A stretch of 64,000 nt of DNA. Origin: Ligustrum vulgare. Lineage: Eukaryota > Streptophyta > Magnoliopsida > Lamiales > Oleaceae. The DNA is taken from contig OY743171.1 in NCBI GenBank assembly GCA_963555705.1, positions 21,141,352 to 21,205,351 of the forward strand. Reading direction: 5' to 3'. Both the position numbers and the translations under genes were made by a program. The notes beneath the pieces are model-generated. The model was given only the letters and a program-made list of their open reading frames with translations, did no database searches and was not told where the DNA came from. Within the stretch, counting starts at the first letter, position 1. Every line of letters starts with the position of its first letter. Positions 12,733 through 23,752 of this stretch are shown in pieces.

Positions 12733-12850
12733 GCCTTTATGACTCGAGTAATTAAGTTTGAGGGGTTCTCTGAACCTGGTACCCTAAGCTCAACTGAGTT
12801 TGGAGCTACCGACCTAAAGCTCGCTACAGGGGTCATATAGAAAGCAAGTA
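12733..12850 (+). repeat. 118-bp direct repeat, copy 2
   Basis: This is the second copy of the unit at 12561-12678, of identical length. The duplication lies inside the element and upstream of its polypurine tract. Confidence 0.93.
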
Positions 12851-13434
12851 TGAAAAGTATTGCACAAAGATGGTAAAAGACAAGGACATTAAAATAAAAA
12901 GTCGTCCATATGAAAGAAAAATGGAATAAAATGGTGTAAGCTTTGTTGATTGAGATTCCTAACACTGTGTTAATTTTTCTTGGTCTGTCGTGCATACTTG
13001 TCTACTCCTAACTGCCTTGTGGGGAAAAATGCAATGTATACATGTTTAGAAACCACATCATTAGGGAAGACCTCGGGATATGAGAGAAAAGCAGTAAGGT
13101 TGTGATCATCCATGAGAGGGTAAGGAAAATTAAAAGAAAATTATTGTTGACCACACGGGATTCGGGCTTACTCTTGCATAAAAAGTCACACATTGTCAAG
13201 TTTATTTTTGCATAAGTTTGCAGTTGATTTTGGCTATTCACACACACACAATGAAGTTGAGCATCAGATGAATGAAAATATTTTATGTTGTTCATATTTC
13301 TTTTTCTAAAGTGAATCGTCAATTTGGATTCTTGAAGCGCATCGTAAATAAGTTGACAAAAACATTTTTTAATTTGCATTTTTATTATTATAGTTTATTT
13401 TTTATTTTTATTTTTGTTCGATGACGAACAATAG

Positions 13435-13451
13435 TTCTAGTTTGGGGGTGT
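13435..13451 (+). promoter_or_regulatory. polypurine tract of the Athila-like element
   Basis: TTCTAGTTTGGGGGTGT directly precedes the 3' LTR start at 13452. Plant Athila elements use a G-rich primer tract of this kind. Two more copies of the core occur upstream at 11991 and 12396. Confidence 0.75.
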
Positions 13452-15078
13452 TGATAAGTATATTTTATACACTTATTTCTATTCTAAAAGTAGGATTTTA
13501 TTTGTTTGTTTAAGAATATTTGCTATTTATTTAGTTAATATTGTTTGTATTTCAAAAATAATCCAAAGTCGAGAAAACAAAGGAAATGAAGCAAAAACAA
13601 GTCATTTGGATGATAAAAGAGCTAAAGTGTGAAAAAAAAGAGTTGATGAAGTAAATCAAAAGGGTCAATTGGAAGAAAAGTCAAAGAAAGAACCAAATTG
13701 GAAGAAATTAGGAGTTCAAGGACTAAAGTATACAAATCAAAAGAAGAATGACCAAATTGCAAATATTCAATAGTTGATTCGGATCAAGATAAGATACTTG
13801 AAGAATGCTAGGAGTCAATTGGATGCAATTAAAAGTCAAAAGGGAATGAAATATGATAAGAATATTACCATAAATTCATTCCAATCACACAAGATTTTCG
13901 GGCAGATTTTTAGTCATACTTTGAAACCTAATTTCGGGGTCTTAAACGTTAGAATTGGGAAAATCCTATTTCAAGAAGAATTATAGCCCTTTACGTTATA
14001 TTTCTAACGGATTTTGAATAATCTTAATCGGATAGGGGAATAAAAATATATGATCAAAATACTAAACACTGTGCAGTGACAAAAAAATCTTCCGCGAAGG
14101 TAACTTTCCTTGTTCGGTTGAAACTCTTTTGGAATTTAATTTGGATGTGAAACTCAGCATTCTTTCTTCCCAAGTAACCTAATTCTCATGAACATCTATA
14201 AATACATGGCTTGGGGCACGAAATTAAGGATTCCCAACTTGTGAAATTCATGCCAAAACGCTGTCAAACTGGCGAGGGATCCATTGAAGGCCAAATTCAA
14301 GATTGAAGAATAAGGATCAAGAATATGAACGGGGTAACATCTTTTCAAACTTCTTGTGATTTATTTTCGATCATGTATTTAGGCTAGGTTTTAACTGTTA
14401 GAATTGTGATGAAGCATTAATTTATTGATTCCATGTTTTGACTTTATATTTATATTATGCAATTTATGAGATTGATGTAATTAATTATGTTATTATTATC
14501 ATCTATGATTGTGGACGCATAATTATTGATGCTTGTGATAGATTTCTATGTTCGAAAGAGTGGAAATTTATTAGACCTTGATTAATTGCCGCGAAGTCCG
14601 ATAGGGGATAGAAATATACCCCTATGCTTCGTGTTATCCTTAAAAGTGTTCATAATTCGTTAATGCTTTTCTACATGTTTGGATTTGTCATAAAAATATA
14701 GGCTCATCTCATGTAGGAAAAGGTGTTTATGCATCGCTCGAAAGGGGATATAAATAAATATAGGAACATGAATTTTCAATACTCATACACTGTTATTAAA
14801 TGTTTAAGTCAAATACATGGTTGATATGATTAATGTGTATTCATAATTCTAACAAATTCATCTCACCGTTTTCATAAATCAAATTTTCTCATTTTCTTTA
14901 GTTTAATTTTTAATTTATTTTTCAAAATCAAGATTTCCGAATCCCAAGCTTTTCTTGTTCCGGTTAAGGTAGTAATCTAAAAATACGATTTAAAACAATC
15001 TCTGTACTGGGATCGATTTTCGGACTTAAAATTCACTTTATTACTTGCGCGACCCGTGCACTTGCGGATCGTCGATCA
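13452..15078 (+). repeat. 3' LTR of the Athila-like element
   Basis: This is the partner of the LTR at 6453-8077 (1627 against 1625 bp). The match continues eight bases beyond ATCA (agtttttg) and then ends at 15086, after which the 5' copy has the primer site and this one has flanking DNA. Confidence 0.9.
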
Positions 15079-16260
15079 AGTTTTTGTATTAGTTAACAAA
15101 TTGTTTTGTTTATATAACTTTTGTTAATAATCATTTACATAATTTGGTATTATTAAGACATGTAAGTTTTTCTGATTTATGGTTCTTCCCTAAGTTAATG
15201 TGTAACTGAAAGAACTATGGTTTTTCGTGTAGCAAGATGAGGGCAATACTCTGTAGTTTTGGAATTAACTCAAATATCATTATGTATGCATATTTTTTTA
15301 GTCTGATTGAAAGAACTATGGTTTTTTTTTGTAGGTAATGTCAAACCAAGAAGCTGTTGATTGCAATAGAGAAATAAATGACGGTCAAGATGCTGCACAG
15401 GAGTTGTTTAAGGAGGCACTACCAAGGGGAGCCAAGATAACATTTCTTGTGTCGTTGTTGTGATGTTCGAGTGATGGCTGTGTAATGGCTAAAGTGGATC
15501 ATATAATTCAAAATAGCCTTGTTTTTGGGAGTGAATGAGAAGAGAATTTGCAAACCTTGTCTAGTGTTGGGATTAATATGACAGCCTTATACTACTTGAT
15601 GTTCATTTACAACTTCCCAATGTGGGTTATGAGAATATTCCTACAAGTGTGATGCCTTGTGACGTTTGTTGTTTTGTTTGCTGTTTTTCATTCCAAGGCA
15701 ATAGCAACTATACATGTATACTTTTCTATTGGGTAGAATTGAAAAAACACAACTTCCTAAAGTAAAATCACATACAATTAATTGAATGCCACAGCTTCAT
15801 GAGAGTAAAATGAAAAGTAATAATTAACCCAAATTACAGAAATAAGGTAAACCAGTAGCAAAGATGACATTAAATTAAATTTACGAGCTATTTTCTTGCT
15901 CAAAGTACAAGCCACCAAGCTCAGCCACCCCAACGAAAATTGCGAAAATTATAGAGATTTCTCATACATTTGTACACTAGTTAGTACACTAGTGAGTACA
16001 AGTAGCACAATTGCTTAAAAATATGCAAAATCTCACATAAATCTCATTTGTCAAAATATCGTGATAACTCCCACGATAGTACACCAGTTATTAAGCTTTG
16101 TTAGTACAAATAGAGAAATCCGTGATAAAATTAGTTTATAAATTTTGTTTAAAAATTGTCACGGGTCACTATCTCATTGAACAGTTTTTTGAAAAGTTAA
16201 CAATTATGACATTCTTGTCCACAATTTTAAACTTTTTAAAAAATGACTAACAATACGTAA
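15079..16260. other. intergenic; unidentified transcribed-looking fragment at 15345-15720
   Basis: A possible splice acceptor (T-tract then GTAG near 15334) is followed by ATG and about 40 codons starting MSNQEAVDCNREINDGQDAA, which end in a stop at 15460. Further decayed coding-like sequence runs to about 15720. I do not recognise the protein. The remainder to 16260 is AT-rich and shows nothing else. Confidence 0.35.
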
Positions 16261-16329
16261 CTATTTATAAACAATTGTTTGTAAACAGTTTAAGAGGTTT
16301 AGCCTCTATTTCACCAAAAAAAAATTGTT

Positions 16330-16870
16330 TATAAATAGGGAGTGATGTTTTCGATGTAAAATATGTGGTTGAAAACTAATTTGGAAAAAATTGTGTGGTT
16401 AAAATCAGATTTTTAGTAAATTTTGATAAAAATTGATGAAATACGTGGTTAAAAATTGTGATAGGTACATCTACTTTTTTTTTTCCTGACACCCTATTCA
16501 ACTTTGGTTGACCTCAGTTCGACATCCCGATTGGGTTAAAAACAGAAGTTTTATATCTAGAACTATTTATGCTTATCTCGGATGAGATTGGTCGTTGAAA
16601 AGTTGTGATCTTATAAATTATATGATTAAAATTAATTGTTGATTTTGATTTTAGATTAAAATAAGATTTTATTCTGAACAAAACAGGGGCTTAGATTGAT
16701 AGCCCATGTGGTGTAGGAAAAATGAATTTTTAAAAGAATATGTGGTTGAAAAGATGTTGGAAAGTTTGAAAATGGTAGATCTTACAAAAATGTGTGGCTA
16801 AAAATACGTTTTTGAAGAAAGTTGTGTAAAATTCTTGGACCAAACAAAAACCGAGATACAATTTTTTTGT
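16330..16870 (-). repeat. decayed MITE-family sequence
   Basis: The phrases atgtggttgaaaa and ttgatgaaatacgtggtt recur here. In reverse complement they match the internal sequence of the repeats at 33300-33470 and 53950-54125 (accacatatttcat, atcaacttttatcaaaat, ttgattttaatc). The ends are too decayed to set boundaries. Confidence 0.55.
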
Positions 16871-17064
16871 AAGTTCAAAGTTTGCTAAATTTTCGCAGCC
16901 ATACAGTTTTAATGTTTTATGCTCTTTTTTTGAATACTTCAGGTGGAATTCATACCCAAAAAAAAGGTTGTGACCCTAGGCGCCCCCACCTTCTTGCTTT
17001 GGACTTAATGAGAAATTTTAATTACAAATTATGCCTCCAAGAATGGAGGGATGATATTCTTTAA

Positions 17065-17479
17065 CTCCCGCTTATCAAGGACTTCATTCATATTTTAGGA
17101 CTCGAACCATCACCCAACAACTACGAGTTAGTTTTTCACCGTCACCTTTTAGTGTCTGGCCAGATGAGCTTGGGGCAGGTGAAATTCACACCAAATTTGA
17201 CATGTACATGGTCATGGTGGGTTGAAGACTATAGTTTCAATAAAGTAAGATTCCATTAGTAAACATTAGCTCACCAGTTTAATTGCACCTCTACATTGTT
17301 AGTATCACCAGTTTTATTAATGATACAAGGATAATATGCTTCGAGAGAAAGTAATCAATTACGACCAATAAAACATATATTTTATGTAACAATGAAAATG
17401 TAAATACAAATTAAAATCTCCAAATATTACCCACTGTGAAAATACTTGAACGATCCCATTCATTCTTAAACAGACATCT
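17065..17479. other. intergenic, downstream of the P450 gene
   Basis: This AT-rich stretch lies beyond the 3' end of the minus-strand P450 gene. I see no gene, repeat or RNA in it. Confidence 0.5.
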
Positions 17480-17485
17480 TTTATT
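17480..17485 (-). terminator. candidate poly(A) signal of the P450 gene
   Basis: AATAAA on the minus strand lies about 50 nt beyond the stop codon at 17537-17539. This is a plausible near-upstream polyadenylation element; plant signals are loose, so the call is tentative. Confidence 0.4.
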
Positions 17486-17536
17486 CCCATATTGCCCTTA
17501 TACCTCTTTAGTAAAAGACAGAAATACCCTTTCACT

Positions 17537-19099
17537 CTATTTTGACATGGCAGCTCTTGGTGGTGCAGTAAGCGGACGTGGCTCCAAGTAAACTTTGAGT
17601 CCATTCTTCATGAAAAGAGTCAAAGACATTTTCTGTTCAACAAGGTGACCGGTAACCAGAGATAACCGGTAACGAAGAAGAACAGCCGAGACCACAGACT
17701 TCATCTGTAGGTAAGCCAAGTCCTTGCCTAAACAAGTTCTTGGTCCGGCATTGAATGCCACAAACTTGTAGCCGTCCTTGGGCGGTTCGAACCGTTCACC
17801 ACTGACCGAAAGCCATCTCTCCGGTTTGAATTCCATGCAATCCTCACCCCATATACTCTTCATCCTCCCAACTGAATATATAGAATATGTGACAGTCGAA
17901 CCGGCCGGCAAGAATGAACCGTCTGGCAAAACATCGTCGGAGACGACATATTTGAAATCTTCGGGAACTGAAGGGTAAAGACGGAGGGTTTCAGTCAATG
18001 CTGCTTTTAGATAAACCAGCCTATCAGCTTCATCGAATGTCAATGGCTCTTCAATCCATTTCTGCGCGTCTTTTCCACGGGTTTCTAGTAAAACTGCCGA
18101 TAGTTCACTGATGATTTTGTTCTCTACACGCTCGTTGTTCATGACGAGCCAGAAGAACCAGCTTAACGCCACGGACGATGTGTCACGGCCAGCAAGAACA
18201 AAGTTGAGAGCAATCCTTTTGAGGACTGAATTGTGAAACAGGTTTCCTTCAAAATCTCTCTTCTTGATGAATCGAGATAAGAGATCGTCTGATGGAGTTT
18301 CTTTTCGCGCTTCAAGGGCATCTGACATGTAATTTTCGATAATTTGTAGGCTCTTTTCCAGCCTTTTTTCAGCTCCAATGCTTACAAGTTTCTTCAACCT
18401 CCATAGCAATCCAGGATAAAGTAATCTTTGAAGAGTTGCTTCAGTGGCTGAATCGAAAGCAATAGCGAATGGATTTTCGGGTAATTCAGGCGAAAGAGTT
18501 TCAGGATCTTTACCAAAAGTGAGTCCACATATGTTATCAAAGGTTAGACGAAGCAGCAAGTCTTGCATGTCCACATAGGAGTGATCTTTGCAAGCTTTGT
18601 CCAGTATGATCCACAAACGGGTACGGATAGTCCGATTCACCCAACGGGCCATGGCTTGTCGTAGAGTCCGAGTCGTGAACTCCAGGGCAGCAGTCTTTCT
18701 CTGTATCAGCCAAGTTTCGCCATCACTATTGAATATGCCTTGCCCTAGAAGATCATGAAAGGCGGTTTGCCAATCTGGTCCTTTCGGATAGTTCTCGAAC
18801 CGGGTTCGGAGAATATGCTCAATATTTTTTGGGTGACACGTAACAGTGTAAAACCCTTGTCTCCTAGCCAGAAAAGGGATGGCAATGGTGCATGTCTGAT
18901 AAGTGGCAGCGCCACCAGTCGCGCAGAGGTTTCGGGCGATCCAGTCGTGGATTCTCCTCCGATTCATAAACAAATGTGGGAGACTGCCGACAAATGGCCA
19001 GACCTTTGGACCAGTTAGTTTCTGTGCAAGAAGCCAAAACCATATCAAATAAGCAGATGTCGCCGCTAATAAGCTGAAAAAAACAAGTTGAGCGTCCAT
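17537..19099 (-). CDS. CYP86A1: CYP86A1-like cytochrome P450, fatty acid omega-hydroxylase
   Basis: This single uninterrupted 520-residue frame has all P450 landmarks: an N-terminal membrane anchor (residues 4-24), the hinge [14 protein letters not shown] (28-41), the I-helix oxygen-binding AGRDTSS (303-309), the K-helix ExxR (E370, R373), PERW (426-429) and the haem loop [10 protein letters not shown] (449-458) with ligand C456. Along its whole length it resembles Arabidopsis CYP86A1. Enzymes of this group sit on the ER membrane and hydroxylate the terminal carbon of C16-C18 fatty acids using NADPH via a P450 reductase, mostly for root suberin (CYP86A1) or cutin (other CYP86As). The length is normal for the family, the start is the first ATG, and a TATA box lies about 110 bp upstream. 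No lesion is visible. The subfamily is secure; orthology to A1 rather than a close paralogue is inferred. Confidence 0.95.
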   Translation of the reverse strand: MDAQLVFFSLLAATSAYLIWFWLLAQKLTGPKVWPFVGSLPHLFMNRRRIHDWIARNLCATGGAATYQTCTIAIPFLARRQGFYTVTCHPKNIEHILRTRFENYPKGPDWQTAFHDLLGQGIFNSDGETWLIQRKTAALEFTTRTLRQAMARWVNRTIRTRLWIILDKACKDHSYVDMQDLLLRLTFDNICGLTFGKDPETLSPELPENPFAIAFDSATEATLQRLLYPGLLWRLKKLVSIGAEKRLEKSLQIIENYMSDALEARKETPSDDLLSRFIKKRDFEGNLFHNSVLKRIALNFVLAGRDTSSVALSWFFWLVMNNERVENKIISELSAVLLETRGKDAQKWIEEPLTFDEADRLVYLKAALTETLRLYPSVPEDFKYVVSDDVLPDGSFLPAGSTVTYSIYSVGRMKSIWGEDCMEFKPERWLSVSGERFEPPKDGYKFVAFNAGPRTCLGKDLAYLQMKSVVSAVLLRYRLSLVTGHLVEQKMSLTLFMKNGLKVYLEPRPLTAPPRAAMSK

Positions 19100-19207
19100 G
19101 CATGCAGCAGCAAGTGCAAATTTAGATTTTAGATAATCAAAAGCAAAAATAAGTAGAAATTTTGCTTATTTTGGTAGTGATTGATAAGAACTGGTGAGGA
19201 AAATGGT

Positions 19208-19216
19208 AATATATAG
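19208..19216 (-). promoter_or_regulatory. TATA box of the P450 gene
   Basis: On the minus strand the sequence reads CTATATATTA about 110 nt upstream of the ATG at 19099. Position and sequence suit a plant core promoter with a leader of roughly 75-80 nt. Confidence 0.6.
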
Positions 19217-19339
19217 AGTCGATACCAAGAAAAAAATATTAGGAGAGAGTTGTTGAGAAAATTATATGGTGGAGAAAGAGGGGGTAGCTGTTTGGTTTGA
19301 TATGCAGAAAATTAAATTGCGGTTTCATATTTCATATTT

Positions 19340-19367
19340 CATATATATATATATATACACACACATA
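19340..19367 (+). repeat. AT/AC compound microsatellite
   Basis: A short (AT)n run passes into (AC)n about 240 bp upstream of the P450 start codon. It lies in the promoter-proximal region. Confidence 0.9.
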
Positions 19368-19679
19368 CAGAATAAACATTGCTGGTATAATAATACGATA
19401 CCGTCTGAATCGTCGATACGTGGTCTATTTTTTTATTTAGTGCAAATATCTGCATTTAATAATTACTATAAGGTAGATATTTGTTTCTCACCCAGCACAG
19501 GATGGCCGCGGTCCCCGCCCTCCGCTCATTGCGGAATTTTGCAAAACTACTTTTCATTTTATTTTTTAAATTCAAGATACAGAAATGGACCATGCTACAA
19601 TTATTTACTGGGTTACACGCTTGGTTACTCTCCTCAACCTAAAGAGTAACTCTATGAGTAACTCTAGATTAATCCATAA

Positions 19680-20630
19680 CCAGAGCCGACCCTGTATTTT
19701 TGGGTGCACTGTTCTTTAATCAATTCTTTAATTATAAAGCACGCATATAGAAAAAAATAAGCTATTTATATAAACTCGATGTACATAAAACTGTTACATA
19801 ACAAAACTATCATTTTCAATGTTTTTCTCATATCGTTTTCATTTCATAAAGAAAATGTACAACTAAAAAACTAATCCGTTTGGTAACGGTTTATAAACCT
19901 ATTTATAAACCACACAATTTCTCAAATTATTATTTTACCTCTCAAATTTTCCCTCTCTACTTTTTAACCACACATTTTATCTCAAAATCATAAATAAACA
20001 AGTTTGTAAACCACTACACAGTTACCAAACGAAGGCTTAATTTATGCCTTGCAAAACCTTTAAAATATCAAAAATATCGTATTTTCTTAAGAAAATATCA
20101 TTCAAATCACTAATATCTTTGATAACTATATGACTTTTCCTGAAAAGGACAAAAAACAACTCAAACATTCTTGAAATTCAACAAATCATTTAAAATTATT
20201 TCTTCTTGCATTTTTTGAAGCAAAACCACTAATGATTTTTTTTATAATCAATACTTTCTAACAAATTATATTCGATAGATATAAAAAACAAGTCCATTCA
20301 ATCTTTCTTGCGACATAGTTGATCACAAGTAAGATTTCAATAGCTTCAATTTTGAAAAACTTCTTTCGGAAGATACAACTGCAATATGTATTGTCAATAA
20401 AATTCTATATAAGCAATAAATGTATTTAGAAAGCAGTCCAGACTTTCCAAATAAGCCATTATGTTAAGAGCTATATTTTTTCTTTTGATAAAAGATTTGG
20501 CAAAATTTTTAACTCTTGAAACAACTCTTGAATTTCAACATTACAAAACATTTCATGCCTTAGAACAATAAGAAGATGATCACAACATGGTTTCAAATTA
20601 ACATCATCCAATGAATTCAATAAGACGGAG
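19680..20630 (-). mobile_element. hAT transposon remnant (TTF/MYM-type transposase C-terminus)
   Basis: On the minus strand, 20200-20400 translates to AVVSSERSFSKLKLLKSYL, a stop, then STMSQERLNGL. This is the signature of the hAT dimerisation domain of the zf-TTF/MYM transposase group. Farther upstream (20520-20625) the segment LNSLDDVNLKPCCDHLLIVL matches the region that precedes it in that family. Several stops break the frame. Near 19684 the sequence gagccgaccctg resembles a terminus of such elements. A MITE at 19875-20037 sits inside the remnant. The other end is not defined. Confidence 0.75.
19875..20037. mobile_element. MITE with CGTTTGGTAAC terminal inverted repeats
   Basis: The 163-bp unit starts TCCGTTTGGTAACGG and ends GTTACCAAACGAAGG, giving an inverted CGTTTGGTAAC at 19877-19887 and 20021-20031. 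It is flanked by TAA on both sides, consistent with the 3-bp target preference of PIF/Harbinger-type MITEs. It has no coding capacity. Confidence 0.7.
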
Positions 20631-21048
20631 CGAGTGGCTGCGGCTCAGGATTGATGGGGGAAGAGATAGGGTTTTTCGCTTTTCCTTATTTCTGAAATCT
20701 GGCTTCTCTCTTTTTGTGGAAGGGTTTTAATTTACAAAGGGAAAGGGGTTTTGGAAATGGGGAATCTCAAGTCAGGGAGTTTTGATTTTCAAAGGGTTGT
20801 TGGATTGTTGGAAGTTGGAACGGTAGTAAGAGAAGAAAGAAAGATCAAAATTTTTATTTAATTATTTGTAGACATTTAAAGAATACTACTCAATGGAGGA
20901 AATCGTCGAAATTCAAAACTTATGGGCAAAATACTTTGTTGATGTGTGTATGTAAATCTTTTTCATTCAAACTTGCATTTACATATTTGAATAACAAATT
21001 AACAATTTTGTAACTATAATTTTTTTATTTAATTTTATTACGTATATG

Positions 21049-21052
<4 letters not shown>
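20631..21052. other. intergenic, unassigned
   Basis: A G-rich patch (20635-20830) with several ggg runs is followed by AT-rich DNA. I see no gene or known repeat here. Confidence 0.4.

Positions 21053-21116
<64 letters not shown>
21053..21116 (+). repeat. (AT)32 microsatellite
   Basis: An uninterrupted 64-bp AT run. It creates a spurious Tyr/Ile-repeat frame on the minus strand and is self-complementary, so it can extrude a cruciform. Confidence 0.97.
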
Positions 21117-21118
<2 letters not shown>

Positions 21119-21232
21119 CGATGACGATAGATTTGGTTATGTGCACGTGGAGAATGTTCCGGTCACCACATGCTACGTTCAGGTGATTGCAAGTCATGAG
21201 TTGCAACGGCCTGGACGAAAGAGAAAAAAAAA

Positions 21233-21457
21233 TCACTTTAGGCGTCTGTTGTAATATTACAACCGACGCCTAAAGACCGACGCCTAAAGATTATCTTTAG
21301 GCGTCGGTTGTAATATTATCACAGACGAGTTTTAGACGTCGACTAACAACCGACGCGTAAAGTTAAGACTTTACGCATCTACGCCATATACATAACTTCT
21401 ACAACCGACGCGTATTGTGTTTTACAACCGAAGCGAATAAGTCTGTTTGTACTAGTG
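21233..21457 (-). mobile_element. terminal fragment of a CACTA element (CACTAGTACAAA end)
   Basis: On the minus strand the fragment starts CACTAGTACAAACAG at 21457 and continues with repeated copies of an AACCGACGC-type motif in both orientations, for example the palindromic pair around 21236-21275. CACTA elements begin with CACTA and carry such subterminal repeats, which bind the transposase. Only one end is present; the opposite terminus was not found in the AT-rich DNA to the left. Confidence 0.75.
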
Positions 21458-21760
21458 AAACTTAGTAAATCTTTGATTTACTAAGTCTATTGTGGTGTTT
21501 GAGTGGTTGAAAGTGAGGCTTTCATTTGTATTCTTCTGATTTAGGTTTTCTTGAGCGATCTTTTAAGATTTGTTGTAAACTTGTATTCTTTGTGAAGCTA
21601 TTAATAAAACCGAAGTCGTAATCCACTCTAAGTGGAGCTTCAACGAGACGAAGCCAGAGGTTGGGCAAACTTTTGCCTTCGGGCATAAAAACTACTGTGT
21701 TCTTTACATTTCTTGTTGGTTTTATTAGTGCACTTCCGCTATTGTGTATATTCGTGAACC
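21458..21760 (+). repeat. LTR-like sequence of uncertain ownership
   Basis: The sequence between the CACTA terminus and the copia coding region has the style of a copia LTR 3' half (a gttgtaaacttgtattctttgtgaa leader phrase, then gttgggcaaacttttgcc). It shows no match to the 3' LTR of the copia element at 29484. It may belong to a different element, which would make the left side of this copia copy chimeric. Confidence 0.4.
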
Positions 21761-23041
21761 CTTGTTATTGTAACACTAATGATCACATTGAGGTGGAACA
21801 ACCTCATGATCATGTTATTGAACCTAAAATTGATATTGAGGAGGCTGTGGAAGCTGATAATACCTTGGTGTATTACCAACTTGCCAGGGATAGGGTCAGG
21901 AGGGATATAAGGCCCCCCTTCAGATTTGCAGAAGTTGATTTTGCTTCTTCATTAAATGTGCAGAACTTCTTAGAATCTAAACCTGACTCCTATGAGGAAG
22001 CTGTAAATGGTAAAGAGTCTAATCTATGGTTAGCTTCCATGAAGGAAGAAATTAATTCCTTAATAAAGAATAAAACATGGTCGGTTGTAAAAACTCCCAA
22101 AGATCAAAAGGTGATTGATTGTAAATAAATTTACAAAATAAAGGAAGGTGAAACTAATAATAATAGTATCAGGTTTAAGGCCAGACTTGTTGCTACGGGT
22201 TTTACTCGAAGGGAAGGGGTAGATTATAATTGATTTTCTCACCACACATCTATCAGAATTCTTTTGACCTTAGCGGTTTAATATGATTTTGAGTTAGAAC
22301 AATTAAAATTGTTTTTCTATATGGAAACTTGGAAGAAAAGATATATATGGTTCAACCTAAAGGCTTTGAACAAAAAGGAAAAAAAAAAACTTGGTGTGTC
22401 CTTTACATAAGTCTTTATATGGTTTGAAACAGCCCCCATTCAAACAGCCCCCAGACAGTGGTATAAAAGACTTGATATTTTTATAAAAGGTCTTAATTTC
22501 AATAAAAGTGAATATGATCCTTGTTTCTATTATAAAGGCAGTAATGGTTCAAATCTTGTTATCTCTTACTTTATGTTGATGACATGTTACTTGCAAGTTG
22601 TAATATTGCTAAAATTAATCACATAAAATAGAAACTAAGTGATGAATTTAAAATGAAAGACTTAGACCCTGCTAGGAGGACCCTAGGAATTGAAATAAAA
22701 AGGGATAGAATAGGAAATAAACTATTTTTGCATCAGAATTCCTATATCTTGAAAGTGTTGAAAATATTTTCTATGCCTGAATCTAAATCTATTAGTTTAC
22801 TTTAGTCAATTGTTTTAAATTTTTTGCAGACCAATCACCTAAAACTGAAGAATAGTTAGTTAGAATGAGTAAAGTCCCTTATGCTAATGTTGTGGGATCT
22901 ATCATGTTATTATGGTCTGCACTAGACCTAATTTAGCTTACTCTATTGGTGTGTTAAGTAGATATATGAGTAATCCTGGTGAATGTCACTAGGAAGCTAT
23001 GAAATGACTTTTAAGGTATTTGAAAGGTGCTTCTAATCTAG
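21761..23041 (+). pseudogene. Ty1/copia pol, integrase-RT linker and reverse transcriptase, decayed
   Basis: The open part (to 22128) ends with LWLASMKEEINSLIKNKTW and VVKTPKDQKVIDCK, the standard opening of the copia reverse transcriptase. Sequence after the stop continues as KEGETNN and RFKARLVATGFTRREGVDYN. Downstream, traces such as IWFETAP and RQWYKRLDIFI follow in shifting frames, then LGIEIKRDR. Many stops and frameshifts are present. The reading stops at 23041, where a CACTA element is inserted, and RNase H resumes at 28887, so the two parts are one interrupted gene. Confidence 0.88.
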
Positions 23042-23044
23042 GTC
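23042..23044 (+). repeat. 3-bp target duplication GTC, left copy
   Basis: GTC precedes CACTACAAG at 23045 and an identical GTC follows CTTGTAGTG at 28884-28886. A 3-bp duplication is diagnostic of CACTA insertion. Confidence 0.9.
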
Positions 23045-23752
23045 CACTACAAGAATTTTACATTCCGCATACAAATTAAATTTGTAGGGAAAGGTAGTTA
23101 TTCGTAGGGAAAGACTTTTCGAGACAAAAAAAATTTGTAGCGACATTTGTAGCGCAAACATCGTGGGGAAAGGTATTAGAAGACAAAGATCAAAATTTCG
23201 TGGGCTAAAGTCTCTCCCTACAAATGCTTTGGAGACAAATAAAATTTGTGGCCGAAGTGATTCCCTACAAAATTATTCGTCTACTAAAATGAATTTGACG
23301 TACAACATAGATTTTGTAGGCACAAGATAAAAATAAAATCGTACATTTCCCTACAAAACTATTTTGTGTCAAAAAATATTTGTAGGCTTAATCCTACATT
23401 TCCCTACCAAAAAAGATTTGTGGGGTAGGCAAATTTTGTGGGCAAAACATATTTATCCGAACAATAATTTAATTTGTAGGGAGAAATTAAATGCTTTTAA
23501 ATTTTTTATATAATTTTTGTTATAATTATTGAAAATAAAACAAAAATGAAAAATAATAATAATAATAATAATAATAATTAAACTAATTAAACATTTAATT
23601 AATGTTAATCAATATTCGAACTTGAAATAACAATGCACCAAAATGTAAATAAAAATCATCTAATATAGCTAGCAAACATTCTTTCTAACTTTTTCAATCC
23701 AATATTTAAAAAATAAATAAAAAAAATCATTCATTATTACAAATTAGATGTG

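Larger units (their letters stand above)
10709..13434 (+). other. non-coding 3' internal region of the Athila-like element
   Basis: These 2.7 kb hold no credible gene. They contain the TTGGGAGGCAACCCAA phrase near 10758, three G-rich TTTGGGGGTG tracts (11991-12008, 12396-12412, 13435-13451) and a 118-bp direct repeat. In complete elements this region may hold an env-like frame; only short frames such as 11726-11989 remain and I cannot assign them. Confidence 0.7.
6453..15078 (+). mobile_element. Athila-like gypsy element lacking reverse transcriptase and integrase
   Basis: Two near-identical LTRs (6453-8077 and 13452-15078) bound an internal region that starts with the primer site TGGCGCCGTTGCCGGGGA and ends with a TTTGGGGGTG tract. 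The internal region encodes gag and a protease only. After the protease comes non-coding DNA with the phrase TTGGGAGGCAACCCAA, which in complete plant Athila/Tat elements I know to lie downstream of pol. Reverse transcriptase, RNase H and integrase are absent. This matches the gag-only class of terminal-repeat elements (TR-GAG type) or an internal deletion derivative, which would need enzymes in trans. No target-site duplication was seen at its ends. Confidence 0.82.

Noticed and set aside
6775..13986. Identical 70-aa frames in both Athila LTRs (6775-6987 and 13774-13986)
   Set aside because: They are identical because the LTRs are copies; no domain, no family match and no coding signal.
6448..15091. 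Target-site duplication of the Athila-like element
   Set aside because: Bases before TGATAAG (tgagg) do not recur after the 3' LTR; no duplication can be claimed.
17359..19103. Overlapping frames within and around the P450 gene
   Set aside because: Shadows of the intact minus-strand gene in other phases.
20979..21236. 85-aa minus-strand frame with Tyr/Ile repeats
   Set aside because: Produced by the (AT)32 microsatellite.
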